A stretch of DNA of 37,015 nucleotides, from assembly GCF_004362855.1 (NCBI RefSeq), contig NZ_SNXW01000015.1:1-37015 (forward strand). Direction: 5' to 3'. The notes beneath the pieces were generated by a model. That model searched no databases. It was not told where the DNA came from and was given only the letters and a program-made list of their open reading frames with translations. Shown piece after piece: positions 17,236-29,064 of the stretch. A program made the position numbers and the translations under genes. The stretch comes from Aquabacterium commune. Lineage in GTDB: Bacteria; Pseudomonadota; Gammaproteobacteria; Burkholderiales; Burkholderiaceae_C. How positions within the stretch are numbered: the stretch's first letter is position 1; every line of letters starts with the position of its first letter.

Positions 17236-18585
17236 TCAACGCTTGCGCGCTGCCATCCAGTTTTCGAGGTAGTGGATGTCGGTGCCGCCTTCGATGAACT
17301 TGGCGTCCACCATCAGCTCGCGGTGCAGCGGGATGTTGGTGTTGATGCCTTCGACCACCGTCTCCGACAGGGCGGTCCGCATGCGGGCCAGGGCCTGCTC
17401 GCGGGTGTCGCCGTGCACGATGATCTTGCCGATCATGGAGTCGTAGTTCGGGGGCACGAAGTAGTTCGTGTAGATGTGCGAGTCCACACGCACGCCAGGG
17501 CCGCCGGGGGCGTGCCAGGTCGTGATGCGGCCCGGCGAGGGGATGAACTTGACCGGGTCTTCCGCGTTGATGCGGCACTCGATGGAGTGGCCACGCGACT
17601 CGATCTGGCGTTGCGTGAAGGGCAGCTTTTCGCCTGCGGCCACGCGGATCTGCATCTGCACGATGTCGATGCCGCTGGTCATCTCGGTGACGGGGTGCTC
17701 CACCTGCACGCGCGTGTTCATCTCGATGAAGTAGAACTCGCCGTTTTCATAGAGGAACTCGAAGGTGCCGGCACCGCGGTAGCCGATCTTCTTGCAGGCC
17801 GCGGCGCAGCGCTCGCCCACCTTCTCGATGGCGCGGCGCAGGATGCCGGGGGCCGGCGCTTCTTCGATGATTTTCTGGTGGCGGCGCTGCATGGAGCAGT
17901 CGCGCTCGCCCAGCCACACGGCGTTCTTGTGCGTGTCGGCCATGATCTGGATCTCGATGTGCCGAGGGTGCTCCAGGAACTTCTCCATATAGACCTCGGG
18001 ATTGCCGAACGCGGCACCCGCTTCGGCCTTCGTGGTCTGCACGGCGTGGATCAGCGCGGCTTCGGTGTGCACCACGCGCATGCCTCGGCCACCGCCGCCG
18101 CCTGCGGCCTTGATGATGACCGGGTAGCCCACGGTGCGCGCGATCTTGATGATCTCTTTCGGGTCATCGGGCAGGGCGCCTTCGGAGCCGGGCACGCAGG
18201 GCACGCCCGACTTGATCATGGCCTGCTTGGCCGCGACCTTGTCGCCCATGATGCGGATGGACTCGGGCGTCGGGCCGATGAACACGAAGCCGGACTGCTC
18301 GACGCGCTCGGCGAAATCGGCGTTCTCGGAGAGGAAACCGTAGCCGGGGTGGATGGCTTCGGCGTCGGTCACTTCGGCGGCCGAGATGATGGCCGGCATG
18401 TGCAGGTAGCTCTGCGCGGACGGGGCCGGGCCGATGCAGACGGCCTCGTCGGCCAGGCGCACGTACTTGGCGTCGCGGTCGGCTTCGGAATAGACGACGA
18501 CGGACTGGATGCCCATCTCGCGGCAGGCGCGCTGGATGCGCAAGGCAATTTCGCCTCGGTTGGCGATGAGGATCTTCTTGAACAT
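17236..18585 (-). CDS. accC: Acetyl-CoA carboxylase, biotin carboxylase subunit
   Basis: A 449-residue ATP-grasp enzyme of standard length. The biotin carboxylase N domain opens [19 protein letters not shown]; the glycine-rich ATP loop [14 protein letters not shown] follows, then [26 protein letters not shown] in segments with the catalytic Glu/Arg residues. It carboxylates biotin carried by AccB in the first step of fatty-acid synthesis. It is 12 bases downstream of accB, in the standard accBC operon. Confidence 0.98.
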   Translation of the reverse strand: MFKKILIANRGEIALRIQRACREMGIQSVVVYSEADRDAKYVRLADEAVCIGPAPSAQSYLHMPAIISAAEVTDAEAIHPGYGFLSENADFAERVEQSGFVFIGPTPESIRIMGDKVAAKQAMIKSGVPCVPGSEGALPDDPKEIIKIARTVGYPVIIKAAGGGGGRGMRVVHTEAALIHAVQTTKAEAGAAFGNPEVYMEKFLEHPRHIEIQIMADTHKNAVWLGERDCSMQRRHQKIIEEAPAPGILRRAIEKVGERCAAACKKIGYRGAGTFEFLYENGEFYFIEMNTRVQVEHPVTEMTSGIDIVQMQIRVAAGEKLPFTQRQIESRGHSIECRINAEDPVKFIPSPGRITTWHAPGGPGVRVDSHIYTNYFVPPNYDSMIGKIIVHGDTREQALARMRTALSETVVEGINTNIPLHRELMVDAKFIEGGTDIHYLENWMAARKR

Positions 18586-18597
18586 GAAGACCCCCGT

Positions 18598-19047
18598 TTA
18601 TTCGACGATGAACAAAGGCTGGCCGTACTCGACAGGCTGGCCGTTCTCGACCAGGATCTTGGTGATGGTGCCGTCCACGTCCGATTCGATCTCGTTCATG
18701 ATCTTCATGGCTTCGATGATGCAGACGGCCTGGCCGGCCTTGACCACGTCGCCGACGTCGGCGAAGGCCTTGGCGCCCGGGCTGGAGGCGCGGTAGAAGG
18801 TGCCCACCATGGGCGACTTGACGACGTGGCCGGTCTCGACCGGTGCGGCCGGGGCTTCGGCGGCGGGTGCGGCAGCAGCGGGCGCGGCAGGGGTGGCGAC
18901 GGCGGGCGCGGCCACCGTTTGCATGACGATGGGGGCGGCGCCGGCCTTGACGATGCGGACTTTGCCGTCGGCTTCGGTGATTTCCAGTTCAGACACGTTC
19001 GACTCGGACACGAGGTCGATCAGGGTCTTGAGTTTGCGCAGGTCCAT
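18598..19047 (-). CDS. accB: Acetyl-CoA carboxylase, biotin carboxyl carrier protein
   Basis: A 149-residue protein: N-terminal [16 protein letters not shown], an Ala/Pro-rich flexible linker at about residues 45-72, and a C-terminal biotinyl domain with the biotinylation site EAMKIMNEI (Lys115). ATG 19047 is chosen because GGAGA lies upstream and homology begins here; the open frame upstream is not conserved. It carries carboxybiotin between AccC and the carboxyltransferase. It is the first gene of accBC and lies 91 bases downstream of aroQ. Confidence 0.97.
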   Translation of the reverse strand: MDLRKLKTLIDLVSESNVSELEITEADGKVRIVKAGAAPIVMQTVAAPAVATPAAPAAAAPAAEAPAAPVETGHVVKSPMVGTFYRASSPGAKAFADVGDVVKAGQAVCIIEAMKIMNEIESDVDGTITKILVENGQPVEYGQPLFIVE

Positions 19048-19138
19048 GGGTTTTCTCCAGCAATGCGCCGAGCGGGTGACGCTCGTGTGGCGCAAGGGTT
19101 GATGCGGTCGGGCGGTCCGGGAGGTGGTCCGTCGGGGC

Positions 19139-19597
19139 TCAGCCGCGGGGGGGATTCTGAGGGGCGTTCAGGCGGTCCAGGGCGGCATCCACGGCCAGGC
19201 GGTAGCCCGCCGCGCCCAGTCCCAGGATCACGCCTTCGGCGAGGTCCGAGAAATAGGAGTGGTGGCGGAAGGGTTCGCGCCGGTGGATGTTGGACAGGTG
19301 CACTTCGATGAAGGGCAGGGCCACGCCCGCAAAGGCATCGCGCAGGGCCACGCTGGTGTGCGTGAAAGCGCCCGGGTTGATGACGATGAACTGGGTGCCG
19401 TCGGTGCGCGCGGCTTGCACGCGGTCGATGAGCACGCCTTCGTGGTTGCTCTGGAAGGTGCTCAGCGCTGCGCCACGGCGGGCGGCGTGGGCGACCAGAT
19501 CGGTGTTGATCTGCTCCAGGGTGGTGGCGCCATAGACCTGCGGTTCACGGATGCCCAGCAGGTTGAGGTTGGGGCCATGGAGGACGAGAATCTGCAT
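19139..19597 (-). CDS. aroQ: 3-dehydroquinate dehydratase, type II
   Basis: A 152-residue enzyme of normal length. It has [20 protein letters not shown] with the active-site tyrosine, [16 protein letters not shown], and [18 protein letters not shown] with the catalytic histidine region. It dehydrates 3-dehydroquinate in the shikimate pathway. The order aroQ-accB-accC-prmA is typical of Betaproteobacteria. Confidence 0.97.
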   Translation of the reverse strand: MQILVLHGPNLNLLGIREPQVYGATTLEQINTDLVAHAARRGAALSTFQSNHEGVLIDRVQAARTDGTQFIVINPGAFTHTSVALRDAFAGVALPFIEVHLSNIHRREPFRHHSYFSDLAEGVILGLGAAGYRLAVDAALDRLNAPQNPPRG

Positions 19598-19728
19598 GCG
19601 TCGGGGGGCGTCTGTGTGGCTGCATCTGACAACGCAACCAATGAGATGACCCCAGAAAATGAACGTAGGCGCATTTTACCCGCACATGGCCGCAAATCCT
19701 GAAATTTGCTGGAAATGTTTGTGCGGGC

Positions 19729-20424
19729 TCAGGGTGTGATCTCGCGGGCCCAGCCGGCCAGTTCGTCGAAGTCGGTGGCGCCCATCTTGCGGTGGCGCAC
19801 GCGGCCTTGCGCGTCGATCAGCAGGGAGAAGGGCAGGCCACCGGCCGCGTTGCCCAGGGCCTGGGCGAGTTCGGTGCCACCGAAGCCCGCCAGGCCAATC
19901 CCGAATCCTACAGGGACTTTGGCCAGAAATTCTTTCACGGGCGTCGGGCCGTCGATGGCCAGGCCCAGCACCTGCCAACCTTTGGACGCGAATTCGCTCT
20001 GGAAACGGTCGAGCTCGGGCATTTCCTTGACGCAGGGCGGGCACCACGTCGCCCAGAAATTCAGCAGCACCGGCTTGCCCTTCAGGTGGGCCAAGGTCAG
20101 GCTGCCGCCCGCGGGGGTGTCGAACTGCTGGGCCCAGAAGCCGGCTTGCAGGACATCACCGGCGATGAGCGGGGCGGAGGCGGCGTCGGTGGGGGCGCTG
20201 GCTGCGGTGCCGGCTGTCGCCGCGTTGTTGCTGGCGTCGGTCGGTGCCGCGGGCGAGCCCTGGCGGCGCAGGCCGAACCAGGCGCCGGCCGCGGTGGCCC
20301 CCAGGGCCAGGGCGATGAGCGCGGCGCGGCGGGCTTCGCCGTGCTGGCGCTGGGCCGAAGCGGTAGGCGCCGAGGTTGAGGTGGCTGCCGGGCGGGGCGA
20401 GGCTGGGGGGCGGGTGGGGCTCAT
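19729..20424 (-). CDS. TlpA-like membrane-anchored thioredoxin
   Basis: A 231-residue protein. A polar N-terminus is followed by one membrane anchor (about residues 34-50), an Ala/Thr-rich linker, and a TlpA/ResA-type thioredoxin domain with the active site Trp127-Cys-Pro-Pro-Cys131 and the segment KPVLLNFWATWCPPC. The proposed role is periplasmic disulfide reduction, for example in cytochrome c or cuproprotein assembly. The cis-Pro loop GGLPFSLLID is visible. It lies 131 bases upstream of aroQ on the same strand. Confidence 0.92.
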   Translation of the reverse strand: MSPTRPPASPRPAATSTSAPTASAQRQHGEARRAALIALALGATAAGAWFGLRRQGSPAAPTDASNNAATAGTAASAPTDAASAPLIAGDVLQAGFWAQQFDTPAGGSLTLAHLKGKPVLLNFWATWCPPCVKEMPELDRFQSEFASKGWQVLGLAIDGPTPVKEFLAKVPVGFGIGLAGFGGTELAQALGNAAGGLPFSLLIDAQGRVRHRKMGATDFDELAGWAREITP

Positions 20425-20481
20425 CGGGTGGCGGTGTGCGTTGTGGCGCGAGGGGCTGAAGGTGGGCGGCGGTGGTCGGGC

Positions 20482-21084
20482 TCAGGCCGATGCGGCCGCA
20501 TCGCTGGCCAGCAGGCGTTGCAGGGCGGCCAGGTCGCCGCGTTCGGTGCGGCCGCGGGCGTCGGGCTTGAGGGCGCCGCGCAGGTCGTCGGCATCGAGGA
20601 TGGTCAGGTGCAGGCCGATGGACTCGTTCAGTGCCGGGCAGGCCACGCTCAGGCTCAGGCGGTCCACGTCCTGGCCGCGCGGGCCGGGCACGCTGCCCAC
20701 GTCGTAGTCCTGGCCCTTGCCGAGCAAGAAGATCTCAGCCGACTTGCTGTCGTCGCAGTAAAGCTGCAGGTGGACGTCGTTGAGGCGGGTGGCCGTGCCG
20801 CGCCACACCGCGCCGCTCAGGTGCGGGCGGAACTCGGCCAGGCGCTGCATCCACAGGGCCGCCAGCTCGCGCAGGGCGCGCAGCTCGGCGGGTTGGGTGT
20901 CGGCGCAGAACAGGCCGATGTACTCGAACACCGCGTCTTCCACCTCGCCGTTGTCGGGCAGGGCCGAGCGGCTGTTCAGCCCGAGCTGCTTGACGGCGCG
21001 GCGCTTGGCCGGGCCGTATTCCAGGCCCTCTTCCACCACCATGCGGGCGGCGGTGGCGGCGATTTCCAGGGTGAGGTCGCTCAT
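20482..21084 (-). CDS. Conserved protein of unknown function
   Basis: About 200 residues with no membrane segment or signal peptide. The N-terminus (MSDLTLEIAATAARMVVEEGLEYGPAKRRAVKQLG) is helical and the middle contains VHLQLYCDDSKSAEIFLLG, which reads like a nucleotidyltransferase-fold strand pair, but I cannot name catalytic residues. I recall related proteins in Burkholderiales next to tlpA and aroQ, and the conserved position is my main support for its being real. An in-frame ATG at 21096 is an alternative start; neither has a good ribosome site. Confidence 0.75.
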   Translation of the reverse strand: MSDLTLEIAATAARMVVEEGLEYGPAKRRAVKQLGLNSRSALPDNGEVEDAVFEYIGLFCADTQPAELRALRELAALWMQRLAEFRPHLSGAVWRGTATRLNDVHLQLYCDDSKSAEIFLLGKGQDYDVGSVPGPRGQDVDRLSLSVACPALNESIGLHLTILDADDLRGALKPDARGRTERGDLAALQRLLASDAAASA

Positions 21085-21112
21085 GGGTTCACGCATGGAA
21101 GGGGATTGTGGG

Positions 21113-23386
21113 TCAGGCCGCCTCGATCCAGACCGGCACGGCGCTGAAAGCCGCGTTGGCAGAAATGCGATCGGTCAGGCGATCGTCGGTGAGGTCGTTG
21201 ATGCTGGCGCCCGGGTGGGCTTGCGCCACCGCCATCTGCACGCCTTCGCGGTCGTGGCCCCAGCCGTGCGGCAGGCTGACCACGCCGGGGCGGATGTCGG
21301 CGCTCACGTGCACCGGCACCGCGATGCGCCCGGTGCGCGAGGCCACGGTGACGGTCTGGCCATCGGCCACGGCGTGGCGCAGGGCGTCGTCGGGGTGCAT
21401 CCACAGGGTGCAGCGCGGCTTGCCCGAGACCAGGCGCTCGCTGTTGTGCATCCAGGAGTTGTTGCTGCGCACGTCGCGCCGGCCGATCAGCTTGAGCGTG
21501 GGTCGGCCCGAGGGGCTGGCCAGCGGCGTGACCGGCCCGGTGAACGCGGCCACCAGCTGCGGCAGTTCGCTGCGGATGCCCGCGGGCATGAGGTCGATGC
21601 GCTTTTTGCGTGCTGTCAGGCTGGCCACCAGGGAAGGCTTGAGCGGCCCCAGGTCGATGCCTTCGGGGTGGGCGCGCAGCTTGGCCAGCGTCAGGCCCTG
21701 GGCCGAGGCACCTGCGCGGTTGAGCCCGATGGCCAGCAGGCGGTGCGGTGGCAGGCGCTTCATCAGCCCGCGGGTCAGCAGGCCGGCCAGGCGCGATGCC
21801 ACGCCGCCGCGCTCCAGCGCCCAGACGCGGCGGGCGTAACGTTGCGCCAGCTCGGCGTAGATCTCCCAGTCGTGCAGCGTGCCGGGCGCGCGCTCGACAA
21901 TGGGCTCGCTGTAGCGGGCCACATTGCGCACGGCCAGGTGCAGGAAAACGAGGTCGTAGTGGTCGTGCTCGACGAAGCAGGTCGGCGGCAGGATGACGTC
22001 GGCGTGGCGCGTGGTCTCGTTCACGTAGAAATCGATGGCGACCATGAAATCCAGCTTCGCCAGGGCTTCGTCCAGTTGGCGGCCGTTCGGCGTGGACAGC
22101 ACGGGGTTGCCCGCCGCCGTCAGCAGCGCTTTGATCTGCCCGCGGCCCGGCGTCAGCATCTCTTCGGCCAGCACCGACACCGGCAGCTCGCCGCTGAACT
22201 CGGGCGCGCCACGCACGCGGCTGCGCCAGGCGCCCAGGTGGCCGGGGCCCATCAGCTTCATCTGAATGAGGTTGAGCGCCGGGCTGGTGAGCAGCGCACC
22301 GCCTTCGCGGTCGATGTTGCCCGTCAGCAGGTTGATGACCTGGATGGCCCATTGGCTGACCACACCGTGCGCCTGCGTGGACACACCCATGCGGCCATAG
22401 GCCACCGCGCCGCCTTGGCTTGACGCCGCAGCGAGCTCGCGGGCGATGCGCCGCGTGGTGGCCGCGTCGATGCCGGTCAACGCGGCCGTGGCCTCGGGGC
22501 TGAAGGGCGCGACGGCATCGCGCACGGCCTGGACATGGTCCAGCAGCGGCGCCAGCGCGCCGGGCTGGGTCAGTTCTTCGGCGAACAGCGTGTGCACCAG
22601 GCTGAGCAGCCAGGCGGCGTCGGTGCCCGGGTCGATGGCCAGGTGCTCGTCGGCAATCGCCGCGGTTTCGGTGCGGCGCGGGTCCACCACGACCAGCTTG
22701 CCGCCACGGCTTTTGAGGGCCTTGAAGCGGGCGCGCACATCGGGCACGGTCATGAGGCTGCCGTTGGAGGCCAACGGGTTGCCGCCCAGCACCAGCATGA
22801 ACTGGGTGCGGTCGATGTCGGGGATGGGGATGGCCAGCTGGTGGCCGTACAACCAGTGCGCGACGACGTGGTGCGGCAACTGGTCGGCCGAGGTGGCCGA
22901 GAAGCGCGAGCGCGTCTTCAACTGGCTGAAAAACAGGTGACCGTGGGTGACATTGCCCCAGTTGTGCACATTGGGGTTGCCCTGGTACACCGCAACGGCG
23001 TTCGGGCCGTGCTGTTCGCGCGTTCGGGCCAGGCCTTCCACGACGAGGTCAAAGGCCTCGTCCCAGGTGATGGTCTGCCAGCGGGTGATGCTGCCATGGG
23101 GGCCCTGCTCCACCACGCGCTTGACGGGCTGGCGCAGGCGGTCCGGGTCTTCGTGGAGGTCTTTGAGCGCCACGGCCTTGGGGCAGATGTGGCCGCGCGA
23201 GAGGGGGTCGGCCTCGTTGCCCTTGACGCTCACGATGCGGGCCTGCGGGCCTGTGCCATCGACAGAACCTTGCACCTGGAAGGTCAGGCCGCAGATGGCT
23301 TCGCAGAGGTTGCAGGCGCCGTGGCGGGTGTGGGTGGGAGCGTCGGCAGCCGGCGCTTTGCTGGTGTCTGGGTGGGCATGGGCCAT
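21113..23386 (-). CDS. Molybdopterin-dependent oxidoreductase
   Basis: A 757-residue DMSO-reductase-superfamily protein. The N-terminal Cys25-x2-Cys28-x3-Cys32 plus Cys68 bind a [4Fe-4S] cluster (ACNLCEAICGL, GHICPKA). Molybdopterin domains follow (QTITWDEAFDLVVEGLA, LVLGGNPLASNGSL, VVDPRRTETA), then a C-terminal dinucleotide-binding domain (WMHPDDALRHAVADGQTVTV, LPHGWGHDREG). There is no Tat signal, so it is probably cytoplasmic. The substrate cannot be inferred; an assimilatory nitrate-reductase or formate-dehydrogenase-like relative is possible. It has no partner subunit nearby. Confidence 0.9.
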   Translation of the reverse strand: MAHAHPDTSKAPAADAPTHTRHGACNLCEAICGLTFQVQGSVDGTGPQARIVSVKGNEADPLSRGHICPKAVALKDLHEDPDRLRQPVKRVVEQGPHGSITRWQTITWDEAFDLVVEGLARTREQHGPNAVAVYQGNPNVHNWGNVTHGHLFFSQLKTRSRFSATSADQLPHHVVAHWLYGHQLAIPIPDIDRTQFMLVLGGNPLASNGSLMTVPDVRARFKALKSRGGKLVVVDPRRTETAAIADEHLAIDPGTDAAWLLSLVHTLFAEELTQPGALAPLLDHVQAVRDAVAPFSPEATAALTGIDAATTRRIARELAAASSQGGAVAYGRMGVSTQAHGVVSQWAIQVINLLTGNIDREGGALLTSPALNLIQMKLMGPGHLGAWRSRVRGAPEFSGELPVSVLAEEMLTPGRGQIKALLTAAGNPVLSTPNGRQLDEALAKLDFMVAIDFYVNETTRHADVILPPTCFVEHDHYDLVFLHLAVRNVARYSEPIVERAPGTLHDWEIYAELAQRYARRVWALERGGVASRLAGLLTRGLMKRLPPHRLLAIGLNRAGASAQGLTLAKLRAHPEGIDLGPLKPSLVASLTARKKRIDLMPAGIRSELPQLVAAFTGPVTPLASPSGRPTLKLIGRRDVRSNNSWMHNSERLVSGKPRCTLWMHPDDALRHAVADGQTVTVASRTGRIAVPVHVSADIRPGVVSLPHGWGHDREGVQMAVAQAHPGASINDLTDDRLTDRISANAAFSAVPVWIEAA

Positions 23387-23417
23387 GAGGCGTCCTCGTG
23401 GGGAAATCAGCCCACGA

Positions 23418-24599
23418 TCATGCCAGCAGTCCCATGCGCGTGAACAGGCGTCTAACCCGCGCGGCCCAGGCGTCGGTCGCGCGCATGGCGGGGCGCTCGA
23501 CGGTGTGGAAGGCCAGCCAGGCGATGGTGACGACGGCGGGCGCCAGCGCGCTCAGCCACCACCAGTGCGCCTGTGGCGTGTAGGCGCTTGCCTGTGCCCG
23601 GCCGAGCACAAAGGTCACGCTCATGAACAGCAGCAGCCCGTGCAGCAGGTAGATGCTGTAGGCCAGCTCGCCCAGTTGCTGCGACACCCGCCAGCGCAGC
23701 AGGCCGAACAGGTCGCAGCCCGAGGCGATCAGGCCGAAGGCCACCGTCAGCAGCAGGATGGGTGCGGTGTGGTGCACATTCGGTGCGCTCAGCACCGCCC
23801 CAGCCAGTGCCAGCACCGCCAGGCCGTCATGCCAGGGCCGGTGCGTCCAGTCGCGCAGGGCCGGACGGCGCACCCACCACGCCACCAGCCCGCCACCCGC
23901 GAAGGCCCACAGCATCGTCGGCTCTTTGTTGTTGGCCCAGATGCCGAGCGCGCACACCAGCGCGGCCACCGCCAGCCACAGCGGCACGGTGCGGCGCATC
24001 AGCAGCGCCACGGTGGGCAGCAGCAGGTAGAACATCCACTCCAGCGGCAAGGACCAGGTCACGCCAGCGGTCAAGGTGGCCGTGTGGGGCACGCCGTTGA
24101 TGTTGTCCCTGCCGCCGATGCTGAAGAACAGCCAGTGCCGCAGGGCCCGGTGCAACTCGCGCGTGGGCACCTGGCGCTCCCAGTCGGTGAGCACACCACA
24201 CAGGGTGAACAGCACGGCCATGGCCAGCAGGTACAGCGGCGCCAGGCGCATCACCCGCGACACGTAGAGGCGCAGCCAGTCCACCGGGCGCTCACGCGCA
24301 TCGAGCAATCGCCCGACGAACAGGAAGGCCGTCACCATGAAGAACAGCACCACGCTGTCCTGGCCCAGGTGGTTGAAGAAGGCGGACGGCGGTGCGGTCC
24401 ATTGGCCGCTGCGCAGGAAGCCGTGCCAGATCACCCCGTGGTGCAGGAAGACACCGAAGGCCAGGTGGCCGCGCAGCCCGTCGATGGTGGCGAAGCGCCC
24501 CGGTTCAGGGGGCAGCGGCCGCAGGCGCGACAGCCCGCTCACCGTCACCAGGGCCAGCAGCCAGGGCAGCAGCACCCATGCCGGGTTGAGCACGGTCAT
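23418..24599 (-). CDS. Acyltransferase-3 family membrane protein
   Basis: A 393-residue integral membrane protein with about ten hydrophobic segments. Acyltransferase_3 (OafA/YrhL) signatures: FATIDGLRGHLAFGVFLHHGVIWH with the conserved histidines, FFMVTAFLFVGRLL, WSLPLEWMFYLLLP and ELAYSIYLLHG. The family O-acetylates cell-surface sugars such as O-antigen or exopolysaccharide. It lies 30 bases downstream of lysS on the same strand, close to the polysaccharide locus on the other side of lysS. The sugar substrate is not known. Confidence 0.9.
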   Translation of the reverse strand: MTVLNPAWVLLPWLLALVTVSGLSRLRPLPPEPGRFATIDGLRGHLAFGVFLHHGVIWHGFLRSGQWTAPPSAFFNHLGQDSVVLFFMVTAFLFVGRLLDARERPVDWLRLYVSRVMRLAPLYLLAMAVLFTLCGVLTDWERQVPTRELHRALRHWLFFSIGGRDNINGVPHTATLTAGVTWSLPLEWMFYLLLPTVALLMRRTVPLWLAVAALVCALGIWANNKEPTMLWAFAGGGLVAWWVRRPALRDWTHRPWHDGLAVLALAGAVLSAPNVHHTAPILLLTVAFGLIASGCDLFGLLRWRVSQQLGELAYSIYLLHGLLLFMSVTFVLGRAQASAYTPQAHWWWLSALAPAVVTIAWLAFHTVERPAMRATDAWAARVRRLFTRMGLLA

Positions 24600-24629
24600 G
24601 CGGGCTCGGGTGTGGGTTCAGACGCGGGC

Positions 24630-26171
<1,542 letters not shown>

Positions 26172-26224
26172 GGCAAGGCTGGGGTCGAGGTGGGAGCCGG
26201 GATTGTATGAAACCCTGGGCCACA

Positions 26225-27547
26225 ATGCCCACCATGTTTGCGCGTCTGTCTGTGCCCCGAGCTGCCCTGGGCAACCTCCTGGCCAAGCTCCTCATGGTGG
26301 GCCTGGGCCTGGCCATCACCGTGGTGGTGGCGCGCCAGGGGCCGAAGGTGCAGGGCGCTTTCGCGCTGTTCGTGGCCGTTGAGTCGGCCTTGCTGACGCT
26401 GTTTTCGGGCCTGGGCCTGTGGCTGGCGCGGCAGATGTCCCAGCAAGGCGGCACGCCCACGCTGCAGGCCTTGCCCATGTTGCGCGGTGTGCTGCGCGCG
26501 GCGGTGTCGCTGGGCCTGCTGGCCTCGTGCGCGCTGCTGGCGGTGTCCTGGGCCTCGCACACGCTGCCGTACTCGCAGCTGTGGCTGCTGGCCCTGGCCG
26601 CGCCCTTCCTGCTCCTGGTGCCCACGGCCACCGGTCTGTGGCTGGGCGAGGGGCGCATGTGGCCCATCAACGTGGCCCAGGTGGCGGCGCCAGCCCTGGT
26701 GCTGCTGGGCCTGCTGGGCACCGGCTGGTTGACGCAAGGCGCGGTGCGCAATGCGCCGCTGGTGGTGCTGGTGCTGACGGCCTGGGTCAGCGGCAAGGCC
26801 ATCGTGGCCGTGCTGACGGCGGTCTATGCTTTGCACGATGCGGGCCAGCGGGACGAGGCCTTGGGCTTGGCTTCCCAGGTGGCGGCGCGCTGGCAAAGCC
26901 AGTGGCCTTTCATTGCCACCATCGGCGTGACCAACGTCGTCAGCCTGCTGAATTACCGCGCCTCGCTGTTCCTGGTCGAGCGTTTCCACGGCTTGAGCGA
27001 GGTCGGCACCTATTCGGTGTCGGTGACGGTGGCCGAGCTGCTGTGGCTGCTGTCGTCCTCGGTGACGGTGTCGGCCTATGCACGCATCGGGCACCCGGAC
27101 GCCCGCGTGGCCGCGGCCATGACGGTGCAGGCGGTGCGCATCAACGTGCTGGCCACCTTGCTGGCCGCGCCGGTGCTGCTGGTGGGGGCGTGGTGGGCGC
27201 TGCCCTGGGTGCTGGGGGAGGCCTACCAGGCCTCGCTGATGCCGCTGGCGGCCTTGCTGCCCGGTGTGGCGGGCTACGCGGCGGCGTCCAGCCTGTCGGC
27301 GTTCTACACGAACCACCTGGGGCGCCCACAGCTGTCGGGGGCCATCGCGGGCTTGTCGCTGTGCCTGAGCTTCGGGCTGGGCTGGTGGCTGGTGCCCCTG
27401 CACGGTGCGGTGGGGGCGGGGGTGGCGTCCAGCGTGGGTTACCTGGGCGCCATCGCGGTGGCGTATGGCGTGTTCCTGAAACACGCGGGCCTGCCGCTGC
27501 GCGCCTTGTGGACGCGCGGGGCCGGCGAGGTGCCAGCCCCCGTCTGA
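26225..27547 (+). CDS. Polysaccharide (Wzx/MATE-like) flippase
   Basis: About 440 residues with roughly 12 hydrophobic segments of the polysaccharide-export (MVF/MOP) fold, for example [20 protein letters not shown] at the N-terminus, [20 protein letters not shown] and [19 protein letters not shown] at the C-terminus. The family flips lipid-linked sugar repeats across the inner membrane. It opens the rightward surface-polysaccharide cluster, divergent from lysS. ATG 26225 or 26234 could start it. The C-terminus abuts a convergent PEP-CTERM gene with only seven bases between stops. Confidence 0.88.
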   Translation: MPTMFARLSVPRAALGNLLAKLLMVGLGLAITVVVARQGPKVQGAFALFVAVESALLTLFSGLGLWLARQMSQQGGTPTLQALPMLRGVLRAAVSLGLLASCALLAVSWASHTLPYSQLWLLALAAPFLLLVPTATGLWLGEGRMWPINVAQVAAPALVLLGLLGTGWLTQGAVRNAPLVVLVLTAWVSGKAIVAVLTAVYALHDAGQRDEALGLASQVAARWQSQWPFIATIGVTNVVSLLNYRASLFLVERFHGLSEVGTYSVSVTVAELLWLLSSSVTVSAYARIGHPDARVAAAMTVQAVRINVLATLLAAPVLLVGAWWALPWVLGEAYQASLMPLAALLPGVAGYAAASSLSAFYTNHLGRPQLSGAIAGLSLCLSFGLGWWLVPLHGAVGAGVASSVGYLGAIAVAYGVFLKHAGLPLRALWTRGAGEVPAPV

Positions 27548-27554
27548 GCTTGAT

Positions 27555-28196
27555 TCAGGCGCGGCGGCGGCTCACGGCGGCCACAGCGGCCAGGCCCAGG
27601 GCCATCAGGGCCCAGGTGCTGGCTTCGGGCACGGCCGTGGGGCTGAACTTCACGCCGACCACGAAGTCGTCGAAGTCCACATCGCCCAGCGAGCTGCCGG
27701 GACGCTTGTCATTGAAGCCCACGACGAAGTCGAAATTGCCGTACTTCGCGGTGTTCACCGCGGGCATGAAGGCCATCGCGCCCACGCTGCTGCCGTTGGC
27801 GTAGGTGGTGGCTTGCAGGCCGAGGAAGCCGCCGTGGTTGGTGAAACTGAAGTTCACCGTGCCAGCGGCGATGTTGGCGCTCAGGGTGCCACCGGTGAAC
27901 AGCCCCTGGTAGAGGTGCTGGCCGTTGAAGTTGAAGACGTTGGCGTACGCCGATTCGTGGCCCAGGTAGGTGAAGCTGATGGTGCCGGCCGTCAGGGCGT
28001 TGAGCGTGCCACTGTAGCCCTGGCTCAGGACGCCGGTGCTCACCGAGGCGCTGCCGTCGTAGCCGCCGAAGGACACGGCGGTGGCGCCGCCGATGGTCAG
28101 GCCGCCTTGCGTGGCGCTGCCCAGGACGACGGGCGTGGCTTGCGCGCTGGCGGCGGCACAGCACAGGGACAGGGCGGTGAGCAGGTGGCGGTTCAT
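27555..28196 (-). CDS. PEP-CTERM sorting-domain exported protein (second)
   Basis: A 213-residue protein: short signal peptide (HLLTALSLCCAAASAQA), a beta-rich Gly/Ser/Thr-rich middle, and the C-terminal sorting signal VPEASTWALMALGLAAVAAV followed by SRRRA. Note PEA in place of PEP at the conserved motif. ATG 28196 is chosen (AGGAA upstream); ATG 28202 is possible. It is reversed inside the polysaccharide locus, a location that fits the known genomic link between PEP-CTERM proteins, exosortase and exopolysaccharide genes, although no exosortase gene is in the window. Confidence 0.82.
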   Translation of the reverse strand: MNRHLLTALSLCCAAASAQATPVVLGSATQGGLTIGGATAVSFGGYDGSASVSTGVLSQGYSGTLNALTAGTISFTYLGHESAYANVFNFNGQHLYQGLFTGGTLSANIAAGTVNFSFTNHGGFLGLQATTYANGSSVGAMAFMPAVNTAKYGNFDFVVGFNDKRPGSSLGDVDFDDFVVGVKFSPTAVPEASTWALMALGLAAVAAVSRRRA

Positions 28197-28398
28197 GGGC
28201 ATTCCTGGAGATTGTGTGGTCGCGGTGCGGCCTTTAAGGGTTTACGCGAGCATCGTACCCCAGGCGGGGTCGTGCGCGGCACCCTCCAGGCCAGGGGTGG
28301 ATTTGGCGACGAGTGTGACATGCGTCACGCACAGCCGCTCGGTCGAACAGGGGCGTGATTTCCGCGGACAATCTCAGGCGTCCGCCTTCCTTCGTCCC

Positions 28399-29064
28399 AT
28401 GACCCCCCTGAGCCACTTCCTCAAACAGCCGCTGGTGCGCGTGCTGTCGGTGTTCACCGGCCCCCGCACCGTCTATGGCTGGCGCAACGCCGATGGCAGC
28501 TTCCAGCCGCACACGCGGGTGAGCACGCACACCTGCATCGAGGGCAAGGACGGCCTGGTGCTGCAGGACCACGTCTTCGTCGGGCACTTCAACCGCCTGG
28601 ACGGCTCCAACGGCCTGCTGATCGAAGAAGGCGTGCAGGTCACCAACTACGTGTCCATCCTCAGCCACTCCAGCCACCGCGCCGTGCGCGTCATGGGCCG
28701 CCGCTACGTCTCCGACCCCAAACCCGCCGGCTACGTGCGCCGCGCCACCCGCGTGGGCGCCTACAGCTTCCTGGGCCCGCACAGCGTGATCGCGCCGGGC
28801 TCGCAGATCGGCAAGGGCGTCATCGTGCAGGGCTACAGCTTCGTGTCGGGGGCGGTGCCCGATTTCGCCATCCTCGGCCCGCAAGGCCATGGCCGCCCGG
28901 CCGTGGTGATCGGCGACACGCGCGAGCTCGACGGCCCGCTCCTGCAGCGCCACCCCGAGCTGCACGCCGTCTATGCCCAATGGGCCGGCAAGGACCACCT
29001 GCGCCGCGCCTTGCAGGCGGGCGAGCCCAGCCCAGCGAAGGCCACCCCGAAAGCCCCCGCATGA
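28399..29064 (+). CDS. Left-handed beta-helix acyltransferase
   Basis: A 221-residue protein with hexapeptide-repeat character. It shows VQVTNYVSILSHSSHRAVRV, VGAYSFLGPHSVIAPGSQIG and GVIVQGYSFVSGAVPDFAILG, the last resembling the loop after catalytic histidines in WcaF/LpxA-like O-acetyltransferases. It presumably transfers an acetyl group to a sugar. The ATG at 28399 begins at the conserved start. Its stop overlaps the next gene's ATG (ATGA at 29061-29064), so the two are coupled. Pfam hexapeptide membership should be confirmed. Confidence 0.82.
   Translation: MTPLSHFLKQPLVRVLSVFTGPRTVYGWRNADGSFQPHTRVSTHTCIEGKDGLVLQDHVFVGHFNRLDGSNGLLIEEGVQVTNYVSILSHSSHRAVRVMGRRYVSDPKPAGYVRRATRVGAYSFLGPHSVIAPGSQIGKGVIVQGYSFVSGAVPDFAILGPQGHGRPAVVIGDTRELDGPLLQRHPELHAVYAQWAGKDHLRRALQAGEPSPAKATPKAPA

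Noticed and set aside
15127..19311. A very long open frame on the plus strand (over 1,300 codons) opposite DUF3426-prmA-accC-accB
   Set aside because: It is the antisense of well-recognised genes; its composition (Gly/Arg/His/Leu-rich) is what GC-rich codon bias produces on the opposite strand.
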